NCBI GenBank assembly: GCA_944325115.1
Contig: CALUYX010000004.1
Location: forward strand, 1 to 38,330
Origin: Candidatus Gastranaerophilales bacterium
GTDB taxonomy: Bacteria; Cyanobacteriota; Vampirovibrionia; Gastranaerophilales; Gastranaerophilaceae
Direction: 5' to 3'
DNA: 38,330 nucleotides
Part shown: positions 1 through 7,549 of the stretch, piece by piece
Position numbering within the stretch: position 1 is the first letter of the stretch
Layout: every line of letters starts with the position of its first letter
Translations under genes and position numbers: made by a program
The notes under the pieces: generated by a model
Told to the model about the DNA's origin: nothing
Database searches by the model: none
Seen by the model: the letters and a program-made list of their open reading frames with translations, nothing else

Positions 1-474
1 GCTATTGTACTTATAGGGCTTTCTATGATTTTAACTTTCTATACTATGTCACCTGTTTTTGACCAGATGGTAAAAGCGGGACAACCTGCATATAAAAACG
101 GAAACCTTGTAATGTGCATACAAGAGGGTTCTAAACCTTTGAAAGAATTTATGCTAAAACAAACACGCCAGAGCGATTTGGCATTTTTTGTGGAGAAAAC
201 AAGGAAACAACCGCCTGCGACACCGGATGAGCTGACACTGTGGGAGGTAGCGCCCGCTTATATAATAAGCGAGTTAAAAACCGCTTTTGAAATAGGTTTT
301 ATAATATTCATACCTTTTATTGTCCTTGACCTTGTTGTGGCAAACATTCTTCTTGCACTTGGTATGTTTATGTTATCACCGACAATTATCTCACTTCCCT
401 TTAAACTGCTTATATTTATCGCAGTTGACGGGTGGAGTCTTATTGTCAAAGGACTTGTGGAGAGCTTTAACTGA
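1..474 (+). CDS. fliP: FliP, flagellar export apparatus membrane protein (5' partial)
   Basis: The reading frame is open to base 1, so the gene starts outside the window and about 157 C-terminal residues are seen. FliP with FliQ and FliR forms the export gate of the flagellar type III secretion system in the inner membrane. Seen here: the KPLKEFMLKQTRQSDLAFF segment of the FliP periplasmic region, then AYIISELKTAFEIGFIIFIP and the closing membrane helices with LPFKLLIFIAVDGW, all hallmarks of the FliP C-terminus. The stop TGA shares its A with the fliQ start (TGATG), so the two are probably translationally coupled. A type III secretion homologue (SctR) is the only alternative; the fliQ and fliR neighbours do not separate the two systems, but FliP is the closer match. 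Confidence 0.95.
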   Translation, partial: AIVLIGLSMILTFYTMSPVFDQMVKAGQPAYKNGNLVMCIQEGSKPLKEFMLKQTRQSDLAFFVEKTRKQPPATPDELTLWEVAPAYIISELKTAFEIGFIIFIPFIVLDLVVANILLALGMFMLSPTIISLPFKLLIFIAVDGWSLIVKGLVESFN

Positions 475-965
475 TGGAAATAATGGTAGAATATCTTGCA
501 AAAGGTTTTATGGTGATGCTTATGGTATCACTGCCTTGTGTTCTTGTTGCAGCGGGCATTGGTCTTGTTGTAGGTATCTTGCAAGCAGTAACTCAAGTAC
601 AAGAACAAACTATAGCAGCCGCACCAAAAATTCTTTTGGTGTTTTTAACAATTGTAATCCTTGGCATGTGGTATATTAAGATACTGACAGAATTTGTAAT
701 CGAGGGTACGGCTATAGCCTTTAACGTAGTTCCTAAAAACGATGAATATGTACTTGATTCAAACTACTACAAATACACCCGTCCTTTTACAAATGAAATG
801 TATGACAAAGTTGACGGTTCACAAAAAGACTTAAATGAAATAATGAAAAACCCCGGAAAGCTTCCTTGGGTCGATAAAGCAGAAAAGAATCTTTACGGTC
901 CGACAAGAAGAGGAGCAAATCCGACACCTAATTTCATAGAAAGAAATAAAATCATGGGGAGGTAG
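474..965 (+). CDS. fliQ: FliQ with a long hydrophilic C-terminal extension
   Basis: FliQ is a small two-helix subunit of the flagellar export gate. Residues 1-85 are recognisably FliQ: two hydrophobic helices around the GLVVGILQAVTQVQEQTI segment, with the usual conserved Q-x-Q-E-Q-T core. The family is normally about 90 residues, but this protein is 163. Residues from about 85 to 163 form a charged, Tyr/Asn/Pro-rich tail without hydrophobic segments. The tail is in frame with no sign of a frameshift, and the next gene's ribosome binding site (GGGGAGG) lies within its last codons. The tail has no counterpart I recognise. The start overlaps the fliP stop by one base. Confidence 0.93.
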   Translation: MEIMVEYLAKGFMVMLMVSLPCVLVAAGIGLVVGILQAVTQVQEQTIAAAPKILLVFLTIVILGMWYIKILTEFVIEGTAIAFNVVPKNDEYVLDSNYYKYTRPFTNEMYDKVDGSQKDLNEIMKNPGKLPWVDKAEKNLYGPTRRGANPTPNFIERNKIMGR

Positions 966-970
966 ATGAA

Positions 971-1354
971 ATGAAAAAGATATTAGCTACACTTGGAATC
1001 CTTTTACTTGCAAGCTCAACTCAAGCATATGAAATTGACGCAAACAGCATATTTCGTCAAGGCAACAGCGTTGGGCTAAGACCTTATGCAAGATACACTT
1101 TAAGTTGTCCTTCAATAATTGAAAACGTAAATCTTGGCGACAGAAGCAACTTGAGATTTTTCTTTATGGACAACGAACCCTTTGAACAAGGAAAAAGAGC
1201 AGCAAGCACCCTTGTTATAAGAACATTTAATACATCAAACTCATCTTTTGAAGTATTTACACAAGACGGTAACTCAACTTCCATAAACTATACAATTGAT
1301 AACAACAACAAAAAAATGGGCGCAATAGTTGGTAACTGCAGAATAGAACCCTAA
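971..1354 (+). CDS. Exported small protein of unknown function between fliQ and fliR
   Basis: A 127-residue protein with a clear N-terminal signal peptide: Lys-Lys, a hydrophobic core around ILATLGILLLASS, and a probable cleavage after TQA near residue 19. The mature part is about 108 residues, polar and Asn/Ser/Thr/Phe-rich. It has two cysteines (in LSCPS and GNCRIEP) that could form a disulfide, and a pattern suggesting beta structure. The ribosome binding site GGGGAGG lies at the end of fliQ. Its place inside the fliP-fliQ-fliR cluster, five bases before fliR, suggests a periplasmic role linked to export or the flagellar basal body. That is inference; I recognise no family. Confidence 0.8.
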   Translation: MKKILATLGILLLASSTQAYEIDANSIFRQGNSVGLRPYARYTLSCPSIIENVNLGDRSNLRFFFMDNEPFEQGKRAASTLVIRTFNTSNSSFEVFTQDGNSTSINYTIDNNNKKMGAIVGNCRIEP

Positions 1355-1359
1355 AAACC

Positions 1360-2139
1360 ATGGATTTATTTTTAGCACAATTTGCAAAACTTTTCCCTGA
1401 GCTTAATCTTGCATTAGGCGCAGGGATAATGGTTTTCAGCCGTTTGCTTGGAATGATGCAGTTTGCTCCGCCCTTTAACAGAAAAGAAGTGCCCTCTATG
1501 GTAAGGCTTTCACTTGCGCTCATCGTAACTGTTATTGTTACTATGCTTATAAAACCGCAGAGCATACCTCCAAACACTTCCATTTTGCTTGCGATACTGC
1601 TAAACTACGCTTTTGGTGCAATACTTGGCTACATTGCAAACTGCATACTTGCGGCAATAAGTGCCGGAGGCGATATGATTAATATGCAGATGGGTCTTTC
1701 TTCCGCTATGGTCTTAGACCCGACAACACGTTCTCAAACGTCAATTCTTGGTAACTATTTTACGATTTTAGGGTTGATTATTTTTATCAGCGCAGGGGGT
1801 ACTTATTGGCTGATAAACGCTTTTATAAGGAGTTTTGACGTATTTGGAATTTACCAAACAATAATGCCCTTATCTCAGGTTATAAACCCCGATTACCTTG
1901 TTTTACTTACATCAAATGTTCTCTACTTTGGTATGCAGCTTGCAGCACCTGTTTTGCTGGCAACTTTAGGACAGGATATAATCCTTGGTATTATTTCAAA
2001 AACAGCCCCGCAAGTAAACGTATTTCAATTGAGCTTCCTTTTTAAACCCATTATGGGCGCACTGATTTTAATTTGGATTTTACCTATGTTAATAAACGTC
2101 ATTACTGATTATATGACCTCATATGCAAACATTTTCTAA
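1360..2139 (+). CDS. fliR: FliR, flagellar export apparatus membrane protein
   Basis: FliR is the third core subunit of the flagellar export gate. The 259-residue length is normal for the family. It shows the N-terminal helix with FSRLLGMMQFAPPFN followed by KEVPSMVRLSLALIV, matching the FliR pattern of a Pro-rich turn then an R-x-x-LA helix. The GDMINMQMGLSSAMVLDP motif is the FliR signature (G-x-x-I-d-x-q-x-G-l-x-x-a-x-x-x-dP). Several further membrane helices follow, ending before residue 259. The ribosome binding site is weak (the upstream sequence is A-rich), consistent with coupling to the gene ending five bases before. No flhB follows; about 80 bases of AT-rich sequence come next. Confidence 0.95.
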   Translation: MDLFLAQFAKLFPELNLALGAGIMVFSRLLGMMQFAPPFNRKEVPSMVRLSLALIVTVIVTMLIKPQSIPPNTSILLAILLNYAFGAILGYIANCILAAISAGGDMINMQMGLSSAMVLDPTTRSQTSILGNYFTILGLIIFISAGGTYWLINAFIRSFDVFGIYQTIMPLSQVINPDYLVLLTSNVLYFGMQLAAPVLLATLGQDIILGIISKTAPQVNVFQLSFLFKPIMGALILIWILPMLINVITDYMTSYANIF

Positions 2140-2220
2140 AAACTTTTAAGCTCGGAATATATATTAGTATTTTTTAAAAAAATCATATTAAAATCTTAAT
2201 CGTAAAAGTTGAGGTTTGAT

Positions 2221-2454
2221 ATGTACAAATTGAAATTACGGGAAACAAGCATTAAAAAATGTGTAAAAGTTAAGCACCACGGCAGGGTTTATTTTGTAAA
2301 CAAAGCAAAATTGAATTATACACTCAACAAAATGGGTATGTTTGCAAAATTTAACTACACAGATGAAGATTTAAGAGAATATCTTTTTAGGCAAAGACTT
2401 CTCTATACGGAATTTTTAGAACACATCAGCGACAGTTTTAAAGCGGTCAGATAA
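2221..2454 (+). CDS. Small basic protein of unknown function
   Basis: A 77-residue ORF starting at the ATG at 2221, chosen because GAGG (2211-2214) lies six bases upstream. A TTG at 2209 would add four residues but overlaps this ribosome binding site. The protein is rich in Lys, Arg, Tyr and Phe, with a central YFVNKAKLNYTLNKMG segment and an acidic-aromatic end (DEDLREYLFRQRLLYTEF). It has no signal peptide or membrane helix. Its last eight bases overlap the 3' end of kdsA on the other strand. Family not recognised; coding is supported by the ribosome binding site and residue composition. Confidence 0.65.
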   Translation: MYKLKLRETSIKKCVKVKHHGRVYFVNKAKLNYTLNKMGMFAKFNYTDEDLREYLFRQRLLYTEFLEHISDSFKAVR

Positions 2455-3268
2455 TTTTTTGAGTCAGGTCAAAAAGCGTTTTAAGATTTTTAAATAAATC
2501 ATAAGCATCATCCAACGCTATCATATTGTCACCGTCGCACTTGGCACAATTCGGACACGGATGGATTTCAAAAAATAAAGCTCTTGCACCTGAAGCTACC
2601 GCACTTCTTGCAAGAAGAGGGACAAATTTTCTCTCACCGCCTGAAGATTCCCCCCTGCCACCGGGCAATTGTACGCTGTGAGTAGCGTCAAATACGACAG
2701 GATAGCCCATCTCTTGTATTATCTGAATAGAGCGCATATCTACAACAAGGTTATTGTAACCAAAGCTTGTACCACGCTCGGTGATTAAAATTTTATCATT
2801 TCCGCAATCAAGAACTTTTTTAGCCAAAGACTCCATTTGATACGGAGATAAAAACTGCCCTTTTTTAATATTAACAATTTTGCCTGTTTTAGCGGCAGAA
2901 GTCAGCATATCAGTTTGCCTGCACAAAAAAGCGGGAATCTGCAATACATCAGCGACTTTGGCTACCTCAGATGCTTGATTTGGCTCATGAAAATCAGTCA
3001 CTATGGGCACTTGAAACTCTTCTTTTATTTTAGAGAGCATTAAAAGCCCCTCTTTAAGCCCCGGACCTCTGTATGATGTAATTGAAGAGCGGTTTGCCTT
3101 ATCAAAAGAAGCTTTAAAAATGTAGTTTATATCAAGCTCAAGACAAATTTCTTTAAGCCTTTTGGCACACTCTTGTAACATGTCAGTGTTTTCTATAACG
3201 CAAGGACCTGCAAAAATTGTGAGTTTGTCTTTACCTATTTCAAAATTGTTAAGTTGTACAGTTTTCAT
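2447..3268 (-). CDS. kdsA: 3-deoxy-D-manno-octulosonate 8-phosphate synthase, metal-dependent type
   Basis: KdsA condenses phosphoenolpyruvate with arabinose 5-phosphate to give Kdo 8-phosphate, precursor of the Kdo sugar of LPS, in the cytosol. At 273 residues it is of normal size. Seen motifs: FAGPCVIE near residues 19-26, KASFDKANRSS, FLCRQTDML, TERGTSFGYNNLVVDMRS and FDATHSVQLPGG. The Cys at residue 23 in the AGPC motif, where the E. coli enzyme has Asn, marks the metal-dependent subclass typified by Aquifex. Its presence implies an LPS-type outer membrane. Upstream, a TATAAT box (reverse of 3276-3281) ends seven bases before the ATG with no ribosome binding site, suggesting a leaderless mRNA. 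It is divergent from recA. Confidence 0.96.
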   Translation of the reverse strand: MKTVQLNNFEIGKDKLTIFAGPCVIENTDMLQECAKRLKEICLELDINYIFKASFDKANRSSITSYRGPGLKEGLLMLSKIKEEFQVPIVTDFHEPNQASEVAKVADVLQIPAFLCRQTDMLTSAAKTGKIVNIKKGQFLSPYQMESLAKKVLDCGNDKILITERGTSFGYNNLVVDMRSIQIIQEMGYPVVFDATHSVQLPGGRGESSGGERKFVPLLARSAVASGARALFFEIHPCPNCAKCDGDNMIALDDAYDLFKNLKTLFDLTQKII

Positions 3269-3275
3269 GGGTTTT

Positions 3276-3285
3276 ATTATATAAT
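3276..3285. promoter_or_regulatory. Overlapping divergent -10 boxes for kdsA and recA
   Basis: The sequence ATTATATAAT is its own reverse complement. It gives TATAAT on the plus strand (3280-3285, towards recA) and on the minus strand (3281-3276, towards kdsA). The recA side has a leader of about 27 bases with an AGAGGAA ribosome binding site. The kdsA side reaches its ATG after seven bases. No well-spaced -35 box is visible on the recA side (a TTGTAC lies about 20 bases away). I see no LexA-type operator. Confidence 0.55.
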
Positions 3286-3319
3286 ATTTTTATAGATTAG
3301 GGAAGTAAGAGGAACAAAA

Positions 3320-4390
3320 ATGGCAGAAGCTGTTAAAGATAAAGAACTGGATGAGATAAAAGCAGGTAAAGACAAAGCTCTTAAACTTGCACTTGATAAA
3401 ATTGAAAAAGATTTCGGCAAGGGCTCAATTATGCGCCTTGGCGATAAGTCAACTCTAAATGTAGAATACATACCCACAGGCGCTTTGGCTCTTGATATAG
3501 CGCTTGGTATAGGCGGTGTACCAAAAGGCAGAGTTATAGAAATATATGGTCCTGAATCAAGCGGTAAAACTACCCTTGCTCAGCACATAGTTGCAGAATC
3601 ACAAAAAAGAGGCGGTATAGCAGCATTTATCGATGCAGAGCACGCCCTTGACCCTGAATATGCAAGAAATTTGGGTGTTAATGTAGATGAACTTTTAATA
3701 TCTCAACCCGACACAGGTGAACAAGCTCTTGAAATAACGGAAGAACTCGTGCGCTCAGGCGCTATTGACGTAATTGTCATAGACTCCGTTGCAGCTCTTG
3801 TACCTAAAGCAGAAATTGAAAAAGCTATGGACGAGCAGCAAATGGGTCTTCAAGCAAGACTTATGTCAAAGGCATTGAGAAAATTAACAGGTATTGTGGG
3901 TAAAACAAACACAACCGTTATTTTCATTAACCAATTAAGACAAAAAATCGGTATAATGTTTGGCAACCCTGAAACTACAACAGGCGGTAACGCTCTTAAA
4001 TACTACGCTTCGGTAAGACTTGATATAAGAAGAATTGATTCGGTTAAAAACAAAGACGGCGAAGACATCGGTAACAGAGTTAAAGTTAAAGTTGTTAAAA
4101 ACAAAGTAGCTCCGCCATTTAGAATTGCAGAGTTTGACATCGTATACGGAAAAGGTATCTGTGCTATCGGCAATATACTTGATGTTGCGGTTAATATGGA
4201 TATAGTTAAAAAAGCAGGCGCTTGGTTTAGCTACAACGATGAAAAATTAGGTCAAGGCAGAGATAAGTCAAAAGAATTCTTGGAAGCTAATCCCGATATT
4301 TTAAATGAAATAGAACAAAAAGTAAGAGAAAAACTCGCCGCCGCAAAAAACGCTGCAGCTAAAGATACAAAAGAGGAAACTAAGGAATAA
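3320..4390 (+). CDS. recA: Recombinase RecA
   Basis: RecA forms ATP-dependent filaments on single-stranded DNA for homologous recombination and triggers SOS self-cleavage of repressors. The 356-residue protein has the Walker A motif GPESSGKTT at residues 77-85, the MAW-type segment [16 protein letters not shown], the L1 loop region [19 protein letters not shown], the QLRQKIG motif and L2 with [17 protein letters not shown]. The C-terminal tail is Ala/Lys/Glu-rich. The start is supported by AGAGGAA upstream. It is followed after two bases by rfbA, so the two are probably cotranscribed; the combination of recA with a sugar nucleotide gene has no obvious functional logic. Confidence 0.98.
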   Translation: MAEAVKDKELDEIKAGKDKALKLALDKIEKDFGKGSIMRLGDKSTLNVEYIPTGALALDIALGIGGVPKGRVIEIYGPESSGKTTLAQHIVAESQKRGGIAAFIDAEHALDPEYARNLGVNVDELLISQPDTGEQALEITEELVRSGAIDVIVIDSVAALVPKAEIEKAMDEQQMGLQARLMSKALRKLTGIVGKTNTTVIFINQLRQKIGIMFGNPETTTGGNALKYYASVRLDIRRIDSVKNKDGEDIGNRVKVKVVKNKVAPPFRIAEFDIVYGKGICAIGNILDVAVNMDIVKKAGAWFSYNDEKLGQGRDKSKEFLEANPDILNEIEQKVREKLAAAKNAAAKDTKEETKE

Positions 4391-4392
4391 AT

Positions 4393-5292
4393 ATGAAAGG
4401 CATAGTACTTGCAGGAGGCGCAGGTTCAAGATTATACCCTGCTTCGCTGCCCATATCGAAAATACTTCTTCCGGTTTATGATAAACCGATGATTTACTAC
4501 CCTATTACAACTCTTTTACTTGCAGGAATAAGAGATATTCTTGTCATCACAAATACTTTGGATATGCAAAATTTTGAAAAAGTACTTGGTGACGGCTCGC
4601 AAATAGGTGTAAAATTTTCCTATATGGTTCAGGATGTACCTCGAGGTATTGCAGATAGCTTTATTATTGCCGAAAAATTTATTGATAATGAGCCTTGTGC
4701 GCTGATACTTGGCGATAATATCTTCCACGGGTTTGGTTTTTCATCCATGCTAAAACGTGTAGGTCAAAAAACCTCGGGCGCTACCGTTTTTGGCTATGCG
4801 GTAAATGACCCGCACCGCTTTGGCGTTGTAGAGTTTGATGAAAACAACAGAGCAATCTCAATTGAAGAAAAACCCCAAAACCCTCGTTCTAACTACGCTG
4901 TTACGGGTTTATATTTTTATGACAGCAATGTCGTAGAATATGCAAAAACACTTAAACCCTCACAAAGAGGGGAGCTTGAGATTACCGACTTAAACAATAT
5001 TTATCTTAAAAATAAAAAACTTGATGTTGAAATATTGGGACGAGGCTTTGCTTGGCTTGATACGGGAACTTTTGAAAGCTTACTTCAGGCTGCAAATTTC
5101 ATTAAATCAATGGAACTTAATACCGGTATGAAAATTGCCTGTATTGAAGAAGTTGCTTGGAGAATGGGATATATAAGCGAAAAGCAGCTTTTGAATCTTA
5201 GCGACAATTACAACAATGACTACGGACAATATATAAGAAAAATTGTCGAAGCAAATGCAAATAAACACCTAAATTGCAATGCAGTTGTTTAA
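4393..5292 (+). CDS. rfbA: Glucose-1-phosphate thymidylyltransferase
   Basis: RfbA (RmlA) makes dTDP-glucose from glucose 1-phosphate and dTTP, the first step to dTDP-rhamnose and related O-antigen sugars. At 299 residues it is of normal size. Seen motifs: the nucleotide-binding loop LAGGAGSRLYP at residues 6-16, SKILLPVYDKPMIYYP, LGDNIFHG with its metal-binding Asp, VVEFDENNRAISIEEKP and FAWLDTGTFESLLQA. The ribosome binding site AAGGA lies in the recA stop region. The companion genes rfbB, rfbC and rfbD are not in the window. The 3' end overlaps by 24 bases an unknown gene on the other strand. Confidence 0.95.
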   Translation: MKGIVLAGGAGSRLYPASLPISKILLPVYDKPMIYYPITTLLLAGIRDILVITNTLDMQNFEKVLGDGSQIGVKFSYMVQDVPRGIADSFIIAEKFIDNEPCALILGDNIFHGFGFSSMLKRVGQKTSGATVFGYAVNDPHRFGVVEFDENNRAISIEEKPQNPRSNYAVTGLYFYDSNVVEYAKTLKPSQRGELEITDLNNIYLKNKKLDVEILGRGFAWLDTGTFESLLQAANFIKSMELNTGMKIACIEEVAWRMGYISEKQLLNLSDNYNNDYGQYIRKIVEANANKHLNCNAVV

Positions 5293-5577
5293 ATAGTTTA
5301 TTGTTTGTACTTTTATTTCATACAGGTATCTTACAAAATTCAAAAAACATACGCTTTTTGAAGAAAGAGTAAGACTTATCTCAAAACCGTCCGAACAAAA
5401 CGGCTCGTAGTCGTACACAACATAGTTGTTGTACTTGCTTCTCCATTCCTTTTTTTCGACTTTACAGCGGTACTCCAACGCCAAATCCTCCAGCCAAGGA
5501 AGAAAGTCTTTGTTTACATCTCTAAATTCCATAAATACACATTCTTCATTTTGTGAACATCTTTTTTCTATTAGCAT
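5269..5577 (-). CDS. Small acidic protein of unknown function
   Basis: A 102-residue ORF with a strong ribosome binding site (GGGGAG, eight bases before the ATG at 5577) that fixes the start. It is rich in aromatic and charged residues, with DFLPWLEDLALEYRCKVEKK and DYEPFCSDGFEISLTL segments, four cysteines and no membrane helix or signal peptide. The pattern suggests a small alpha/beta fold. The last 24 bases overlap the 3' end of rfbA. A competing plus-strand ORF over 5426-5677 is Ser/Phe-rich, lacks a ribosome binding site and looks like a shadow. Family not recognised. Confidence 0.68.
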   Translation of the reverse strand: MLIEKRCSQNEECVFMEFRDVNKDFLPWLEDLALEYRCKVEKKEWRSKYNNYVVYDYEPFCSDGFEISLTLSSKSVCFLNFVRYLYEIKVQTINYLNNCIAI

Positions 5578-5719
5578 TGAACACTCCCCTTTTATATCTA
5601 ATGTTCCTTTCTCTTTTTATAAGTCTATATGTTTTAAGAAACAAAAAAAATACCTCAATCGGCAATTTAGGGATTAGACTTTTTAGCCAATAAAATTGAA
5701 ATATTACTCTTTTAAAATA

Positions 5720-6100
5720 TTAAACGGCAGCTTTTATGTATGATAATAAAGCTCTTATAATCGAATATGAAAATAATTTGCGTATAAATTTAAGCTTTGA
5801 AAGACCTTTATAAGTTTTGAAAGACTTAAACAAAAACACCATGCCCACTATATCGGCAACAAAAACCAAATGGCGCAGAGCGGCAAATTTCTTGGCTTTT
5901 ATTATAATAGCAGAGATTTTATTAAACTTTTTAATTGCACATCTTAAATTTGTAATAACAGGAACTATTTCCTTACCCACAAGAGAAATGTCGTTATTCA
6001 GCGCAACTACTTTCTTGTCAAAGTCGTTAATTGCACGACAAAACTGAACACAAACAATTATTTCAAGTATTATTGTAAAAATGTATATGTATTGCTCCAT
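5720..6100 (-). CDS. Single-pass membrane protein of unknown function
   Basis: A 126-residue protein. Residues 1-22 are a hydrophobic helix (YIYIFTIILEIIVCVQF) that may be an uncleaved anchor. An amphipathic helical stretch follows, containing an NDFDKKVVALNNDISLVGKE segment, then a second hydrophobic segment (VFVADIVGMVFLF) and a basic C-terminus. The topology resembles the small DUF948-like cell-envelope proteins with an N-terminal anchor and coiled-coil region, but the match is only general. No ribosome binding site is present; a TATAAT box (6107-6112 on the minus strand) ends six bases before the ATG, so a leaderless mRNA is likely. Divergent from murT. Confidence 0.75.
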   Translation of the reverse strand: MEQYIYIFTIILEIIVCVQFCRAINDFDKKVVALNNDISLVGKEIVPVITNLRCAIKKFNKISAIIIKAKKFAALRHLVFVADIVGMVFLFKSFKTYKGLSKLKFIRKLFSYSIIRALLSYIKAAV

Positions 6101-6108
6101 TTGTGTAT

Positions 6109-6114
6109 TATAAT
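6109..6114 (+). promoter_or_regulatory. -10 box for murT, overlapping the divergent -10 box of 5720-6100
   Basis: ATTATAAT at 6107-6114 is self-complementary and gives a TATAAT box in each direction. On the plus strand it leaves a leader of about 35 bases before murT; on the minus strand it ends six bases from the ATG at 6100. No convincing -35 box is seen. Confidence 0.5.
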
Positions 6115-6157
6115 TTATCTGTAGGAATTATTCCATACGCAGAGCGGGCGATTTTAA

Positions 6158-7549
6158 ATGGACTTTAAACAAGCAATAGATTATACAAATAAATTTCATA
6201 TTTTACTAAGGAAAATCAACTCCGAAGGCACATCGCTTCCGGGGAAATATTTGAGGAAATTTTATCCTGATTTTTTGAGCGAATCACAAAACTACGTAAC
6301 GGGACAAAAATTTGCCATAACGGGCACTAACGGAAAAACAACAACCGCAGGCATCTTGGCGCAAATTTTAAAAGAAGCGCAAAAAACCATCATCCACAAC
6401 GAACTCGGCGCTAATATGCCAAATGGCATTGCAACGGCAATTGCAGTGGGGCTTTATCGCAACTTTAAAGACAACGGCGAAGACGCCTCAGTTGATAATT
6501 TTATAATTGAATCCGACGAAGCATATTTAAGAGAAATTTTTGAAAATATAATTTTTGATTACTTGCTTGTAACAAATTTATTCCGTGACCAATTGGACAG
6601 ATACGGAGAATTAGACATAACCAAAAAGAAGATTCAAGAAGGAATAAGGATTAACCCGAATCTGAAATTAATAATAAACGCAGATGACCCGAGTTTATAT
6701 GATATTGAAAAAAATATCGCAAATGACATGATTGCAAGCAGAAAAAAAAGAAAAGTTTACTACTTTGGTTTTGAAAATGTAGAGTTCTGCGACTTTGACT
6801 CAAAATCAAACAGCCCGAGCGAAGTTATATACTGCCCGATTTGCAAAAATCCTCTTAAATACTCTAAAAGGTTCTACTCTCAACTCGGTCTTTGGAGCTG
6901 TGATTGCAGAGTAAAAAGACCCCGTCCGGATGTTTGTGCGGAAGTTAAAGTATTTAGAAATTACTCCATTTTAAATGTCAAATTTGAAGGCAAAAGCATT
7001 ATGTACAAGCTCAATCTATCAGGGCTTTATAATGCTTACAATGCGCTTGGAGCAATAACTTGCGCTTATGTAGCGGGAATTGACAGAAAAATAATCGCTC
7101 GTGCGCTTGATAACTATAAACCGGTATTTGGCAGAGCACAAAACACCTTAATTAACGGCAGAGAAGTTGCACTTTACCTGATAAAAAACCCGACAGGAGC
7201 GTGCGAAGTTTTAAGAGGCTTAAAAAACATCAAAAACACAAAGCTTATGATTGCAATTAATGATGAATATGCAGATGGCAGAGATGTTTCGTGGCTTTGG
7301 GATGCCGATTTTGAGGTGTTGAAAAACTTTAACAACAAAATATACGTAAGCGGAACACGTGCCGATGATATGGCGCTCAGACTAAAATATGCCGGAGTTA
7401 ATCTGGGGCTGCTTGTAATAGACAATAACATCAAAAAAACTTTTGACTTTGCGCTCAAATCAATGGAGGAAGATGAAAAGCTCATTGTTCTTCCAACTTA
7501 TACGGCACTTTTAAAATTAAACAAAATAATTAAAGATAAAACTAGATAA
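6158..7549 (+). CDS. murT: MurT-type Mur ligase (lipid II isoglutaminyl synthase subunit)
   Basis: MurT works with the glutaminase GatD to amidate the D-Glu of lipid II in peptidoglycan. The order of parts is right: Mur ligase P-loop ITGTNGKTTT (residues 54-63), central domain with ESDEAYL and LFRDQLDRYGE, a Cys-based zinc ribbon inserted in the central domain, and a C-terminal DUF1727 region. In that region NPTGACEVL and YADGRDVSWLWDADFE contain Asp376, which corresponds to the MurT Asp that completes the GatD catalytic triad. The ribbon has C226-x2-C229 and C248-x-C250, so the second pair is spaced C-x-C, where the Staphylococcus and Streptococcus proteins have C-x-x-C. No gatD follows; the next gene is convergent with an eight-base stop overlap. 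Confidence 0.9.
   Translation: MDFKQAIDYTNKFHILLRKINSEGTSLPGKYLRKFYPDFLSESQNYVTGQKFAITGTNGKTTTAGILAQILKEAQKTIIHNELGANMPNGIATAIAVGLYRNFKDNGEDASVDNFIIESDEAYLREIFENIIFDYLLVTNLFRDQLDRYGELDITKKKIQEGIRINPNLKLIINADDPSLYDIEKNIANDMIASRKKRKVYYFGFENVEFCDFDSKSNSPSEVIYCPICKNPLKYSKRFYSQLGLWSCDCRVKRPRPDVCAEVKVFRNYSILNVKFEGKSIMYKLNLSGLYNAYNALGAITCAYVAGIDRKIIARALDNYKPVFGRAQNTLINGREVALYLIKNPTGACEVLRGLKNIKNTKLMIAINDEYADGRDVSWLWDADFEVLKNFNNKIYVSGTRADDMALRLKYAGVNLGLLVIDNNIKKTFDFALKSMEEDEKLIVLPTYTALLKLNKIIKDKTR

Noticed and set aside
5426-5677. 83-codon plus-strand ORF
   Set aside because: Ser/Phe-rich, no ribosome binding site, and opposite a frame with a strong ribosome binding site (5269-5577).
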